Part shown: piece by piece, positions 1 through 11,492 of the stretch
Position numbering within the stretch: position 1 is the stretch's first letter
Layout: the number at the start of each line of letters is the position of its first letter
Assembly: GCA_964019695.1 (NCBI GenBank)
Contig: OZ026515.1
Location: forward strand, 142,918,152-142,982,151
Source: Loripinus fragilis
Lineage: Eukaryota > Mollusca > Bivalvia > Lucinida > Lucinidae
Length of the DNA stretch: 64,000 bases
Reading direction: 5' to 3'
The notes under the pieces: model-generated
What the model saw: the letters and a program-made list of their open reading frames with translations, nothing else
Database searches by the model: none
Told to the model about the DNA's origin: nothing
Position numbers and translations under genes: made by a program

Positions 1-393
1 TATAATGTACTGAGTTTTTGAAAAAGCGCTGACATCCCTTACCTAGTCATGGGGAGTATGACCAGTACGGTTTTTTTTATAATATATTCTCAACGTTTTA
101 ATAAGTTCGTCTCATCAATTTAACATCCGAAATTTATTGCAAAAACGTCATCACCCCTAACTCGTGAAAAGCATGCAAAATGGCTGCGATGTGCCGAAAA
201 ACAACAACAAGAACATAATATTACAGATTGCATTGATCGTGTCACAAAAAACGAAGCAAATGGTAACATTTTTATAACTTTGGTTGTGTATGTAAAACAC
301 ATGAAGAAGTCTGAATGGTTGGATTGTCAAAGAAACGAGTTTTTCCCAAAACAAAAGGGGATTCCATCACTGGTCAAGATAGAGCACAAAAGC

Positions 394-442
394 ACTGCGA
401 CTTTAGATTCAGCCAGATCGAAAAAAAATCTAAAGTCGCAGT
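394..442. repeat. short inverted repeat (hairpin)
   Basis: Two perfect 16-nt arms (394-409 and 427-442, beginning ACTGCGACTTTAGATT) flank a 17-nt A-rich spacer. It may be part of a MITE, but no matching outer ends were found. The rest of 1-660 shows no gene or recognisable repeat. Confidence 0.6.
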
Positions 443-662
443 TCTGCAACTAGCAAAGAATATGCCCTTTTCAGGTCAGATTCGGACTGGAGCGTTGTAA
501 CATGCAAAAAGAGTCTGTTAAGTATGTTTTTGCCGTTTTATCAATATTAATATATTCAAATGCAAACAAGTTGCATTATACATCATTCTTGTAAAGAAGA
601 AAATTCAGTTAAGCCAAGGAATAGGCCAATTTCGGGCCCGATCCGGTGAATACACGGACCCG

Positions 663-905
663 TGCCATTCCTAACAGCCTCGCTGTTGGGTTAACTCTTT
701 AGCGACATGGTTAGAGTGGTCGACTGTCACGCAGGAGTTCTGGGTTTGAATCCGGGCGGACCCAGAATATTTTCCCCTTGGAATTACTTCACTGGTGGCA
801 GCGGTAATTCGGGAGCGCCTGAGTCGGCCTCTGGCAGCTGTAGCGGGATCCCCTATGTTATGGTTGATCTCTGTATCTGTATCTGGCGGATACTCCAAAC
901 ACCTC
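663..905 (+). mobile_element. tRNA-Asp-like / TRIM-like repeat, copy 1
   Basis: A 129-bp segment (663-791) starts with TG and ends with CA. It contains a tRNA-like core with an A-box-like TGGTTAGAGTGG, an anticodon-arm-like CTGTCACGC as in tRNA-Asp(GTC), and a B box GGTTTGAATCC. It is followed one base later by TGGTGGCAGCGGT, the same primer-binding-site-like sequence used by the Gypsy element at 11241-21196, then about 100 bp of GC-richer sequence ending in a CTGTATCTGTATCTGG tail. Related copies lie at 16302-16408 and 26587-26715, all in the same orientation. It could be a tRNA-derived SINE or a tiny LTR element (TRIM) whose LTR carries a tRNA-like promoter; the LTR reading is inference. 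Confidence 0.6.
793..805 (+). other. PBS-like sequence (tRNA-Leu type)
   Basis: TGGTGGCAGCGGT is complementary to the 3' end expected for a metazoan tRNA-Leu (ACCGCTGCC plus ACCA). It lies directly after the CA-ended tRNA-Asp-like segment, as a PBS would lie after a 5' LTR. The identical 13 bases form the PBS of the Gypsy element at 20945-20957. Confidence 0.5.
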
Positions 906-1075
906 TAGAAAAGTATTACGTGGAGTGCGCGCGAAAATGGCATTAATTTTTAGTCCAAATAATCAGAATATAACATGTAAAGATGTATTGATAACTTGAC
1001 AATACATAAAAATTTGGAATTTCAACTAGTTTCGTACTACAATTCGTTATTGTTTAAATGGGGACATACTGTGAG

Positions 1076-1215
1076 TAGCTAGGCGGCTAAGAGCCAAGAT
1101 TGTGCTATTCCGGATACAAGCATGAAACTTTCCACACTTGTTAAGGTTGGTGAGCTGATGATTTTTAGATATAGAACCACTTCGACAAATTTCCTTTGCG
1201 CATGCGCAAGGCAAA
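1076..1215 (+). repeat. left terminal inverted repeat of giant element
   Basis: It begins TAGCTAGGCGGCTAAGAGCC and matches the reverse complement of 25825-25962 with one ~13-bp indel in the first 65 bp. The GATATAGAACCAC and GCGCATGCGCAA modules match further in. Confidence 0.7.
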
Positions 1216-1369
1216 ATTCACTTCTGTTAAAGAAAATTTGGTCTCATTTGACTACACAGACCAATATTTACGTGTAACATGGTAAAAATCAACCCACTAT
1301 ATCTCTAGATGTCCTAAAAGACATCAACAAATATATTTTAAAATAGTTTCCATAATTACGCATGCGCAA
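1196..1369. promoter_or_regulatory. CGCATGCGCA subterminal palindromes (left)
   Basis: TTGCGCATGCGCAA at 1196-1209 is a perfect 14-bp palindrome, and ACGCATGCGCAA at 1358-1369 is a second copy. The motif equals the palindromic NRF1/alpha-Pal site known from animals. In a transposon end it could also be a transposase-binding site. Confidence 0.5.
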
Positions 1370-1589
1370 ACTAACTAATACTTCCGGTCATCTTTAAATG
1401 ATGTTAAAACGGCAGAAACCATTGAATAAATAGAATACTTATATCTTTTGACTGGTAAATAAATGTGTTTCTGTACAATCATTTATCCAATAATTTTTGC
1501 TGTGCATGCATTCATGCTAGAGAGCCATTGTACTAGAACAGTGCAGTCATCGCGGGTCGGTTGCAGTCGATGAGGACACACACTATATT

Positions 1590-1690
1590 AGGCCAAAAAA
1601 AAAAAATTGTGTGGTTCGGGTAACGGCTGAAAAAACATTAGGTAGGGTAGGTAGGTATTTTTTTTTTTTTTTTTTTTTTTTTGGCGATGG
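1590..1690 (+). repeat. poly(A)/poly(T) SINE-like repeat
   Basis: GGCC followed by an A run, TTGTGTGGTTCGGGTAAC, a GGTAGGGTAGG block and a ~30-nt T run. A second copy in the opposite orientation lies at 21495-21605 with the same GGTTCGGGT and GTAGGTAGGGTCGGG elements. No coding content was seen. Confidence 0.55.
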
Positions 1691-1983
1691 CTCACATGCT
1701 TGTGTTTTAACATATTTTGTCAACCATACATTGTATTTTTGTTTCAGAAGATGCCCATAATTCCATGATACTAACCTCTAAGACACATCTTCGTTCAGTT
1801 AACATCCATTCACCTGCCAAATGACAGCTCAAACAGAACATATGTCAGACCCTGTCTAAATAGAGCTACTGGAAAATGAAAGTTTAAATCCCACCCAAGC
1901 TCAAACGTTTTAGAGACACTGAACCAAGCCTACATTTACATATAACAGCTGCCCCATTTTGAAGTTTTTACATCGTCTTCTTT

Positions 1984-2194
1984 GGGAGCGCAGTGGCTCA
2001 GTGGTAGAGTGCTTGACTTGAGACCGAGAGGCTGCGGGTTCCAGCCTCACCGGCCTCACTGCGTTGTGGTCCTTGAGCAAGACACATTTATCCTAGCTTA
2101 CTACTGGTTCAACCCAGGAAGACCCGCCCCTGTTTAAATGAAAGATTGTTGATGGGATGTAAAGAATAAAATCAAACAAACAAAACAAACAAAC
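1984..2194 (+). mobile_element. tRNA-derived SINE family A, copy 1
   Basis: It starts GGGAGCGCAGTGGCTCAGTG (A-box region), has a B-box-like GGTTCCAGCC, a body containing CCTTGAGCAAGACAC, and a CAAA-repeat tail. Close copies are at 40241-40438, 49624-49818 and 52923-53130. Diverged relatives are at 39191-39383 and 45573-45765. Confidence 0.85.
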
Positions 2195-2715
2195 ATTGTC
2201 TTCTCATTTTGCTACAAAAATAAATTGTGGGTACTCTCTAGAACCGCCTCAATGAGACAGTTCTATATATTACCAAATATTCTATCACATACAATCCTTT
2301 ACATTACAATTTCACCTTACTATACATTAAAATAGTAAACAAACAAAGGATTGTTTGTGACATAATAGCTCGGTCCAGCCAGGTATAGCATATCCACAAT
2401 CTATTCGAGCAAAATTAAATAATCTAAAAATATCAAATTTATCATTTTTACAGCATACTACCTGCCATGGTTAACTATTAAAATGCTTAAATTTTCTATT
2501 TAAATGCTAAATTTTAAGACTCTTTTTTTAAGCTGAGTCTGTGACCTGAGTAGGTTACATCCAAAGACAAAAAAAGTGGAGGAAGTATATGAAAAGTTAA
2601 ACATGAGCCAATATTCATCCTGGGTTCTTTAATACTACCCTACTTTAAAAAGGAACAGAAGTTTTTGAACAGTCCGGTGTGAGCAAACACTAAATCCAGA
2701 TTAAAATGCTCAAAG

Positions 2716-3142
2716 CCTGGCAGGGGATGTGGGGGGTTGTGGGGGTACTCTAATTTTTTCTTCATACGTAGGCTCGGGCCCAGCATCTACCGTTCACCCC
2801 CCCCCCCCCCACCCCCCCCCCAAAAAAAAAAAAAAAAAGAAAAAAATCAGCAAATTCAAGCACCTGCCAAAAAATATTTGAAATTTTACCAACCCCAAAA
2901 AATATCCCCCATTCTGTACCTTGGCCTTAAGAAAAGACCCTAAAATGCATAGAAATATAGTCCAATTTTGTCATGACCCCCAAAAAAATATCCACACAAT
3001 CTTCATATCCCCCCCCCCCCCCACAACATTCATTTTTCTGAAAACCCCAAAAATATTGAAATTCAAAATTTTGGACCCCCAAAAAATGACACGAGCCTAC
3101 GTATGTAAAAAAAAGTATCAGAGTACCCCCCACCCCCCCCTG
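2716..3142. mobile_element. inverted-repeat element with C/A-rich core (MITE-like)
   Basis: The ends are about 60-bp inverted repeats: GGGGGTACTCT and CATACGTAGGCTCG on the left (2740-2777) recur inverted at 3093-3130. The interior is homopolymer-rich (C and A runs). Short open frames here are products of the low-complexity sequence. Confidence 0.6.
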
Positions 3143-3375
3143 GGGCTCATAGGAGCATTCTCATTAGAATGCTCATAAGAGCTCATTAGAATGCTCATAT
3201 GAGCATTCTGATCAAGGTCTGCAATGTTTGCTAATCTCAGTGCATCTTTCAGACCATTTTAGTCTGCTTTAAAATTATGCCAGTTTTCATGTCATGTGTT
3301 TTTAGGAAAATAACTGTATACCAGGCTACTGGTAAACCATACAACCACGTATTAAACCGTAATTCCAGTTCTGAG

Positions 3376-4124
3376 TCATTGTGATTTTTTTCCAAATGGC
3401 CTCAAACAACAGTATTTGAAGCCAAGAGCTTTGCACTGGTCACAAAGGGGATATACAGTTATATAGGATTTCTTAAGGTTCTCATCAGCCAATGATTCTG
3501 TTGCTCCACAATAGTAACAGAGATCTCCTCGTGACATTTTGGAGCTGTAGTACGCTGTTTCAATTGGGCTGGTACAGTCTATATTGAGTCTAACAAGAGT
3601 CTTGCCGTGTAACGGATGCTCTGGTGGAGTAAGAGGGGACCCACATGTATAATCATATTCCGAACAGAGGATGGCAATCTGTAGTTTATATCTGTCAGTA
3701 AGTTTCACTTTGCTTAGATCACTCTTGGTTTTTTGCATTCCTTGCATTCAACTGTCAACCTAGCATTCTGGCCCGTGAATGTTGAAGCATCACCTTTCAG
3801 TTCTGGGTCCTCTGGAATGATGCTTACTAGTGGATCAAGCTGGAGTGGATTTGGGTTTTTGGTTTGTGACTTTGTCTTGGGTTTCTCTGAAGATTCACTT
3901 GGTGGCCTCTGCAGAGTAGGTCTGTCGGCCTCTGAAGTTTCTGTGCCATACACAACCTCAAATGGTTTGTAATGGACTTGGTCATCATCTAAAACTGGAT
4001 CTGGAAGCCACTTGTATGCCTTCTTTGGTGGTGTGCAGCAATTGGCATCTTCACACTTTCGTATCTGGAATGAGTAGTGTCTTTGCCTACAATGCTTGTC
4101 CACCCATGTGATATAGGATTCAAC
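3376..4124 (-). pseudogene. DDE-like gene exon 4, C-terminal part, frameshifted
   Basis: It continues with YITWVDKHCRQRH..., an acidic/Pro-rich linker and CKECKKPR, then meets a stop at 3714. The frame one base over, from about 3747, continues with KLTDRYKLQIAILCSEYD..., YTCG, CYYCG and CDQCKALG to a stop at 3376. A single missing base near 3716-3722 explains the break. The Cys pairs suggest a C-terminal zinc-binding module. Confidence 0.75.
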
Positions 4125-5396
4125 CAAGGTTGGCAATCGACCGGTCAATATGCATATTGACCAGACCAGTGGTCATTACTGGTTTTAACCGGTCATTACT
4201 GGTCGATTGGTGGTCAATTGGTCGATTGAAATAACTTGGTTGATGTGAAGATACTTGGCATTATTTATCCCCCGTTTACTGAACTCTTAAAGACTAAAAG
4301 TAGTTTAATATAAGGTAATATATTGAGGTTTAACTGAAAATGTGTTGTTGTTTTGTAAGTTGATTTTGCTTTAAAAAAAAGTATTACTAATTAATAAGCC
4401 TTAAGATAAACAAAAATCAAATGTCAATAGTTTTAGATCTTCAGTCTATATCATTACCACAACTTTTAGTTCAGACTAACAGTCTTTAACTTATTTACTA
4501 TTAACCATTAATAAAAAAAAAGGCAAATTCAAGTAATGAAAATAAATAAATTTTAGAACTAGCTTTTTTCATAGAAATAAAAAAATATTTAAATCAAGGA
4601 CTTATTTTAAAATGAGAGTAAGAAAAAAACAATACTTCAAATTGATCATCAAAAAGGTCATCATGTACAAATAAAAGATGTTGTATTAGTTAAAACTCAC
4701 ATTGGTTTGGTTTCTTACCTGAAAAGACAAAGGTGTGAAATTATAAAGAAAACACTTAATGTTGAACAATATATCAAGGAGTTATTCTATATTTTAAATA
4801 CCCTGGAACAAACAAAACTGTCAAAATACCTGGCATGTCTCTCAGACTGGAGAAGGTGTGTCCAGTTTATAACACCTATCCAATCACTGAGCTTAAAATG
4901 TATTGGCTAATTCAGTGGCATCAGTGTGTATATAGAGATGTGAAAGGGTGGTCATTCAGTAATCTGCTATTATCAGTTAACAATTAACCAAGTGTCATAA
5001 ACTAGTAAAAGTTATTGTCTCAAAATTGAGCAAAAAATCCCTGTATGGTTATTCGATTCTGCCTTTGATGATGCAAGAAAAACTAGTGTTAGGTGCATGG
5101 ACTGTGAAGCAGAACTCAGTGCTAAGGTATTGAGATGGAAATCTCACCATGACAGGTGCCCTTGGCAGGGACGAAACAGTATTTTTTTTTCTTTTTTCAA
5201 TAGATAGAACACAAAACCTGTGCAAATATCTCAATCCACCACAAAAACTTCCTTTAGAATTTTCAATCGACCACTCAGATTCGTATTGACCAGTATTGAC
5301 CAGTATTGACCACTTTTTGGCATATTGACCGGGGCGGTTTTAACCGGTTAAAACCACTGGTTAAAACCGGGGGGTGGTTTTGACCGCCCAACCTTG
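4125..5396 (+). mobile_element. non-autonomous hAT-type element (1.27 kb)
   Basis: Terminal inverted repeats CAAGGTTGG...CCAACCTTG and an exact 8-bp TSD GATTCAAC (4117-4124 and 5397-5404) match the hAT superfamily rule. Both ends carry many copies of a TATTGACCAG / GGTCAATA subterminal motif (4141-4215 and 5283-5330). The interior retains only a BED zinc-finger fragment in the + orientation. It interrupts exon 4 of the DDE-like gene. Confidence 0.85.
5019..5186 (+). pseudogene. BED-type zinc-finger remnant of a hAT transposase
   Basis: The + frame reads IPVWLFDSAFDDARKTSVRC and continues with M-D-C, about 17 residues, then H-H-D-R-C-P. The C-x2-C...H-x3-C spacing and the aromatic lead are typical of BED fingers at the N-terminus of hAT transposases. 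No catalytic domain remains. Confidence 0.65.
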
Positions 5397-7483
5397 GATT
5401 CAACCTTACTGGTATGCTTCTTCACAAGTTTTGTCACATCAAGTTCAGGGAATAGGAAGTTGAGGTGTCTTGTCAGATAATCAATTTCGGCTGGATTCAA
5501 TGAGTCCAAGACTTCGACTGGTTTATCTTTAAGTGACAGCCTGCGAAATCTGTTTTCTATGATTTGTCTCATTGATTCAGTGGATGTTTGCCAGTGATCT
5601 TTTACATCTGGGTGCTTTTTGGTCATTTCTCTGATGCTTTCCATGCTATTACAGTTTTTTAACAACTTCTCAATATCTTCAGCACATTCTTGTCTGGATA
5701 AGGCACAGTTCTGAAGGCCAATATTTAACAAAGACATCACTCGCTCTGCTGGATTGGTCCAACTATGGCCTGGTGCACACCTTGCTGCAATGTACATGTC
5801 GAGGTCAAGTTCCTTGAATAAACATATTGCTGAGCATTTGACACTTTCCAATGTATTTCTATGATCCGTACCCCCATCAGAGAATTTCAAAATGACACTT
5901 GGTTGCTCTTCTAAAGATTTTACCTGTTTAACCATGGCAGCAGCATGCCTCATAGGTGTTGACTGTTGGAAAACTGAATCATTTATAATTGTGGTAACGT
6001 TTCCACGGGAAAATGACTTTTCAATTGAGTCCGGAACTTCACACCGCATGTAAACTGAAGGTGTTAAACTACCTTTGTGATGTAAATCATGATCGGCAGC
6101 AACAAGGACACTATTTGTAGGAGCAATGGACTTTTTCCCCCGTACACCAGTTGATAATGCCAAGTTCGGCTCACCGATAGGAATCTTTGCCTTGTCATCA
6201 CAAAAATACATGGCACAATCACTACCTAGAAGCACTGCCATATTTCTCATGTACTTAAATTGAGCGCTGCAGTAGTGATCATCTGGATGTGAAATCCTCA
6301 ACTGTCTCTGCTGTATTTTGTACTGCACTGGTATTTTAGAAGTAAAACTAAGGGCAGTATGGGCGTATGGGTTTCTAGGGGTAAACTGAAGACGTACCAA
6401 AGAAGCTGATGGGATACTTGTGTTCTCAGGACACTTCTCCTTTGTTTGACTGATGAGATCTTTCAATGATAAAATCTGAGACATGTGAGCCTCATTATGC
6501 CGCCTATCATCTGCAGCTGTGTACTCTTCAATTACTTCTGCCAGTGTGGAAAAGAAGGTGTCATACATGCCTGTGGGACGGCCAGGGTTTATATGTCTCA
6601 GATCCGGAATTAGACCAGTCTCTCCCTGAAATATCAGTCTGAGGCGCTGCTGCATATCTGGGTGTGATGCTGAAGATGAATCAAGAGTAAGTTCCTTATA
6701 AATCAAATCAAGCAATGATGGCTTGACGGATGCTACATTTGCTACTCTTCTTTTGAACTGTGCTTTCATAAAACGAGTATGAATTTCTGGTAATTTGGGC
6801 TGAATTTTCAACATAGTTGATGCAACTTGAGACATTTTCTCTGCTTCACTTCTATTCTCTGAAACTTTAACTAGACAGAATACTGTGGTAATACCCCCAC
6901 CAGGGCAATACTTATAAAAGTCAACATCAACAGACAACTGTAAGTTATTAAAAAAACGAAGCCGTTGCATTGCATTCTCAAATGGCTGAGTAATGTGATC
7001 AGTTTCACTGAAAAACACAGGCTCAAGGGCATCAGCAAGGCAAACACTTTTATCTAGAAGTTGATACTGTTCTCTTATTTGGAATACAGACTTATGCACT
7101 GTTTGAACAGACGTGTTTTCAGAAACTTGGCGAACAGGGTGATCCAACATTCTGTTCTCTTGAACCTTTTCTTTTTGATGACTGAGGTAGTCAGAATAGG
7201 CTGCAAAGCACTCAGCTAAAGACTTTATCATTTCATATCCAACTTCCCATGGCTCTGAACTTCTCATAATGGGCCTGGTACATAAACTAAAAAGTGCTTC
7301 AGCATGGGATTTCAGTCGATCACTTTCCATAGGTTGAGCTTTCAGCTTCTTCCTACGATGTTCATTAAATCCTTGGAACTCGTCGAACACTGTTGGTACA
7401 GGAACTACTTTGGAATCTCGTCTGCTTCTGTCATTGATAACATCATGCTGGTTGGTAATGTACCAGAGGGCATTGGTCAATAC
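5397..7483 (-). pseudogene. DDE-like gene exon 4, main part
   Basis: It starts after a GTCTGCTTTCAG acceptor and gives about 695 residues without a stop (VLTNALWYITNQHDV...). Candidate catalytic blocks are FCDDKAKI near 6190, SDGGTDHR near 5870 and NPAERVMS near 5745. The frame runs into the hAT element at 5396 and stops at 5348. After the element it resumes in frame at 4116 once one copy of the 8-bp TSD is discounted. Confidence 0.8.
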
Positions 7484-9986
7484 CTGAAAGCAGACAATTT
7501 AAAAATGCCAACATACTAAATGTACAGAAATGATATAACCATAATGATCTTAAGTGCTTGGACAGTCCGGCATATCAAAGTTTAAACAGAACCAAGATCA
7601 GACTGCCTACTATAAAAGAGGAACAGTCTGATCTGGGTCCACATTTTTGTCATTCTGTCTGCATCTTTTGGACCCATTATTTCACTGCAAATTGCAAAAG
7701 GATGATTGTTACAGTTTTGAAAGTATCCGAATTTTTCGGACAAATGTATGAGCATACAATGTATAGCAAGGTCAGTCTGCTCTTGGAAGTTATTGATAGA
7801 ACTGTATTATTGGGTTGCACATTGTTTGCAGTTCTGACAGTCCACAGCTTTTAGACCAATATCAAAGCATTTGATAAATCTACATTATGAATTTCTTCAA
7901 AATTTGGGCAATTTCTCACTTTTTTTCTTGTGTCCGAAACTTATACTTTTATAGCAGACCTGTTTTAAAATTTAAAATAAAAAAAAACATTTAATATACT
8001 GGAGTGAAATACCAGATCTTTTAAAATTAAATCTATTTTTTAAAGAAAAAAGCCATTTCCTTGAACTTATACCTGTTGTACTACATTGAATTGAATGAGT
8101 ACTACCAATTAAATCCAACCTAAAACTGGTCCAGTCTGACAGAAGTGATATAGGTTTAATAAAACAAAAGTGGTTTTAATGTATTAAAAAACACTACTAT
8201 TTTAAAACAAGCAAGGTAACTAAATAGAAAAGCAAGATATTCTACAAGAAGAATGCGAGAAAAAGTCATGGGTTTTAAATATTAGTAGAGGTTTAAAAGT
8301 TAATCTTTGCTAACAGAGTAAATACAAGATTCTATCACCACATATGCAGACTCGGTTCCCACCACCATGTAGGCTAAAAAATAAACAAGTGTTTCTCAGG
8401 CCACTTTTTGGAAAAACAGATGAGGCAGGCAGGTTTGCATTTTTATTTTTTATCTCCCAAAAAAACAGATGATGCCACTTTTTTTTTTTTTTATTTCATC
8501 AAAATCTAATGAGGTACCTTTTTTGTACATTTCAATCATAAAAATGTTGATATTTTGATTCTGACATAAATAAAATAAATGACTCCTTTTTTTCAATTCT
8601 GAAAAAAAGACAGATGATGGGAATTTGAAACAGATTAGGGAGGGCCTGAGAAACAATTTTTTTTTTTGGCCTATTAGAATGCAAACCATACACCCACTAT
8701 TTTTAAATTAGGTTCAGCATTTTGAGATCTTAAATGAAAGAGGACTAAGAGCTAGTGAGTTACTATATATTAAAATGAGAAGCTATTATCTGATTAAACT
8801 ATACAATACTTAGCCTTTTATACAGACCAAATTTTCAAAGAAATGTCTGCTTGCTCAAGGTCAGCAAAATTTGGCAATATGTAACTTTTTGAACATTGTC
8901 AGTCTGACCTGCCTTGACAGAGCATACATTTCTTAAAATTATGGTCTGTATTCAGAAATCTCCATCTGTATTAAAGAAAAAGTTGGCTGTTAACATATTT
9001 AATTTTATGCGACAAATATTAAATGTAAATACTTCTGAAGAAGCTTAAGATCATTAGATGAATTAACATTTCATTCCTTGAGGTTTTAGGTTCTGCTTTA
9101 ATATTCTGACAGTATTTCAAATATTTTAGAAATGTTAAAATCTTCATCTAGTATTAACAGGATAACATGCCTATGTAATTTACAACCCCTTTACCCTTTT
9201 AATACTCCATACTGACGCCTTTTGGCGCCTTTGAAATATCGTATATTTGAAAATATTAAGGAAAATGGAGCATTTTAAATACTCAAATATTATGGAAAAT
9301 GGAGCATTTGCTCCACTGGAGCAAATGCTTTTGCTCCACTGGAGCAAATGCTCCATTTTTCATAATATTTTCAAAAGTAATCAAAACTTTGCTTAAACTT
9401 TTGTTGATTTTTTTCAATGTTGTATAAAAATAGAAACTGATGTCATGATCTAAAAATAGACTGGAGGAAAGGGTTAACCTCACTTTTATGTAAGTATATG
9501 GTAAAACAGGGGTTTACAGGGTTATGTAATTTTACTCATATTTGCTCTGAAACAGAGATTGTGGATACTCATTAGATCTGCTTCAATGTGCACCAACAAT
9601 TTGTGTTTTAGAGCATATACAAGAAAAATATTCAAATCTAAAAATGATCTCTTTTACAGCCTTTAAAAGTCCCTGCATTAACACATGGACATGTTTGTGT
9701 ATATTATATGAAAACTAGTAATGTATGCATAAAAAATCAAAAGTCAATTTGGCATGTGTAAAAGTTCAAAATGCAGGATGCCTACAAAAAATAATTTTTT
9801 CAAGTTTAAATGGTTAATTGTCTTTAGAACATCTGAAAATTTATCAGAAGTTATTATCTCCCTAATTTAGCATTTTGAGGCTGACTTTTTATGGAAAGTC
9901 AGTCTCAAAATCCTGAATTTAGGATTAATCCTGAAAACTTTCATCCATGTCAGATTTGGGAAAAAATTAAAATCATATGCACACAC
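7484..9986. other. intron 3 of the DDE-like gene: repeats only
   Basis: It contains a palindromic unit with the GATCAGACTG / CAGTCTGATC core (7590-7650), AT-rich sequence, a long hairpin at 9286-9370 and a copy of the CCTGAATTC palindrome family at 9860-9955. No ORF with recognisable content was seen. Confidence 0.6.
9286..9370. repeat. long palindrome with internal GGAGCAAATG repeats
   Basis: Arms starting AATATTATGGAAAATGGAGC are mirrored at 9344-9369, with a nested TTTGCTCCACTGGAGCAAA palindrome present twice. It is a foldback structure, probably a MITE. Confidence 0.7.
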
Positions 9987-10107
9987 CTGAGCAATGTACT
10001 GGCCCTCGCTAGATGGATTGCGAAAATATAAGCTTTTCTCTTCGAACAAGTCCAGCAATTTGTTGAATATCTCATCCTTTCGGGACAGCCCTTCTGAAAC
10101 GCCAGCA
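9987..10107 (-). pseudogene. DDE-like gene exon 3
   Basis: The acceptor TTTCTTTTCAG and a GTGTGT donor bound 121 nt encoding GVSEGLSRKDEIFNKLL... and ending QYIAQ. The phase fits exon 2 (2+1) and exon 4 (0). Confidence 0.75.
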
Positions 10108-10331
10108 CTGAAAAGAAATCCAAGAGAATGAACTCTACACACACACAAAAAAAAATAATAATTTAAAATATGATATAAAATTTCAAATCATTTCAAAAGA
10201 TCTAAAAATGTAATTTGGTGGGGAAAAATATTTCTGTAAATAATTTCATTAAGGTCATGTGGGCCTCAGTGTACTGCTGAATGTGTCATGCTCTTAGTAT
10301 ATAAAATAAGGTGTATTATTTTTAATAGTAC

Positions 10332-10501
10332 CTTGTCACTTTCTTTTTCGGAAGACTGAGGGTTTGTCTGCGCCCTTGCATCAACAAATCAAATGCAGAT
10401 CTGACTGGTGGAGCAGGAACAGAAGACAGGTCTTCAGTTGTAGAATCATCATTGCCAGCCTGAGGAACACATTTAAGCCGCACATATTTTGCTCCTGGAA
10501 A
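10332..10501 (-). pseudogene. DDE-like gene exon 2
   Basis: It is preceded by a CTCATTTCAG acceptor and ends AAG before GTACTA. The 170 nt encode FPGAKYVRLKCV... and end in phase 2, which exon 3 completes. The flanking intron at 10502-11105 holds two direct copies of a ~70-bp unit (10798-10870 and 10895-10965). Confidence 0.7.
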
Positions 10502-11105
10502 CTGAAATGAGAATTGTCCAAAGTTTAATCCATATAATCCTGGCGTCCTTTTTGTGGGACATCGGCAAATAGTGCAGAACCAGATCAGATGCCCCAAGAC
10601 ACGGTGTCTGATCAGGGTCTCCACTGTATGCTTACAGACGTTTCTATTTAAACTTGAATAAAAATGAAAAATACCACCCAGCAACCCTAAAATTGGAAAT
10701 GGACTCGTCCAATTGATACCAGGGTTTAAACACTTTAATAAGGCCAAGACAGGCATGATAAAAATTGGGCCTATATCCCTTCCCAAAATATCTTAGGGAG
10801 GCCGGGGTGGGCTGTTTCTTGATTTTTGAAAAATTTCGGCATAGGTTCCCCTAGCCAGAGCAATTTCTATGTTTTAAATCAACTCAATACATAGAGGGGT
10901 GGCCTGTTTTCAGATTTTTGAAAAATTTCAGCATAGATTCCCCTAGTCGGATCATTTTCAAATATTTTAGTTTGTGGACCTGTAAACAGTGTTGGGTGAA
11001 GACAGAGAGAGCAGTCAAGTTTGGATAGATTTCCCTTATCCTAAAGTTCTTGCACTGCAGTATTGATAGATTTTGTTGGAAACTGTTTTGATATTTAAAA
11101 TGTAC

Positions 11106-11236
11106 CTGCTTCAGCAACAGGCCAATGGGGGCCTGGTACATATCACAACCGTCGTCGCCGTCATCAAGTTTGGTCCAGGGCCCGTCCTGAGAAGATGACA
11201 GAGCGATCTCAAGTATGGCATCTGGATGACATAAAA
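11106..11236 (-). pseudogene. DDE-like gene exon 1, 3' part
   Basis: It continues the exon 1 frame after the retrotransposon and ends CTGAAGCAG at a GTACAT donor (GT at 11105-11104). The two parts total 249 nt (83 codons, phase 0), so exon 2 follows in frame. Confidence 0.7.
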
Positions 11237-11240
11237 AACG

Positions 11241-11478
11241 TATAGTAATCTTACCTATCCTATAGGTATACGGCCGCTAGGCTATGGTAATTCTGCGCTT
11301 CTTTGTAGTTTTATCGTCTTGACGTCTATCTCCTCGCACGGCTCTCTCTAGTCTCGTCCTCTACCACAAGATGTTGTCCTTTTTATAGCTCCATCCCATT
11401 CGGAACACCTCGAATACCGAGCCGGACATAACCGGTGCAAGCCGACTGGAATAGAATAGAACGGAGCCCTCCACTACA
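11241..11478 (-). repeat. 3' LTR (238 bp)
   Basis: It is identical to 20959-21196 except for one base (A at 11368, G at 21086 on the + strand). It is preceded on the coding strand by a purine tract and followed by the TSD. Confidence 0.95.
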
Positions 11479-11492
11479 CTCCTCCCCTCTTT
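11479..11492 (-). other. polypurine tract
   Basis: AAAGAGGGGAGGAG on the coding strand abuts the 3' LTR directly, as expected for the plus-strand DNA primer. Confidence 0.85.

Noticed and set aside
685..760. True tRNA-Asp gene
   Set aside because: It has A- and B-box-like sequence and a GTC anticodon arm, but the acceptor stem does not pair and the same unit recurs inside pol and elsewhere as a repeat.
7558..7854. 98-residue + strand frame in intron 3
   Set aside because: It runs through a MITE hairpin and AT-rich sequence, with no domain or splice support.
10503..10786. N-terminal extension of the exon 2 frame
   Set aside because: It lies upstream of a strong acceptor, and its sequence contains a repeat-type palindrome; it is intronic.
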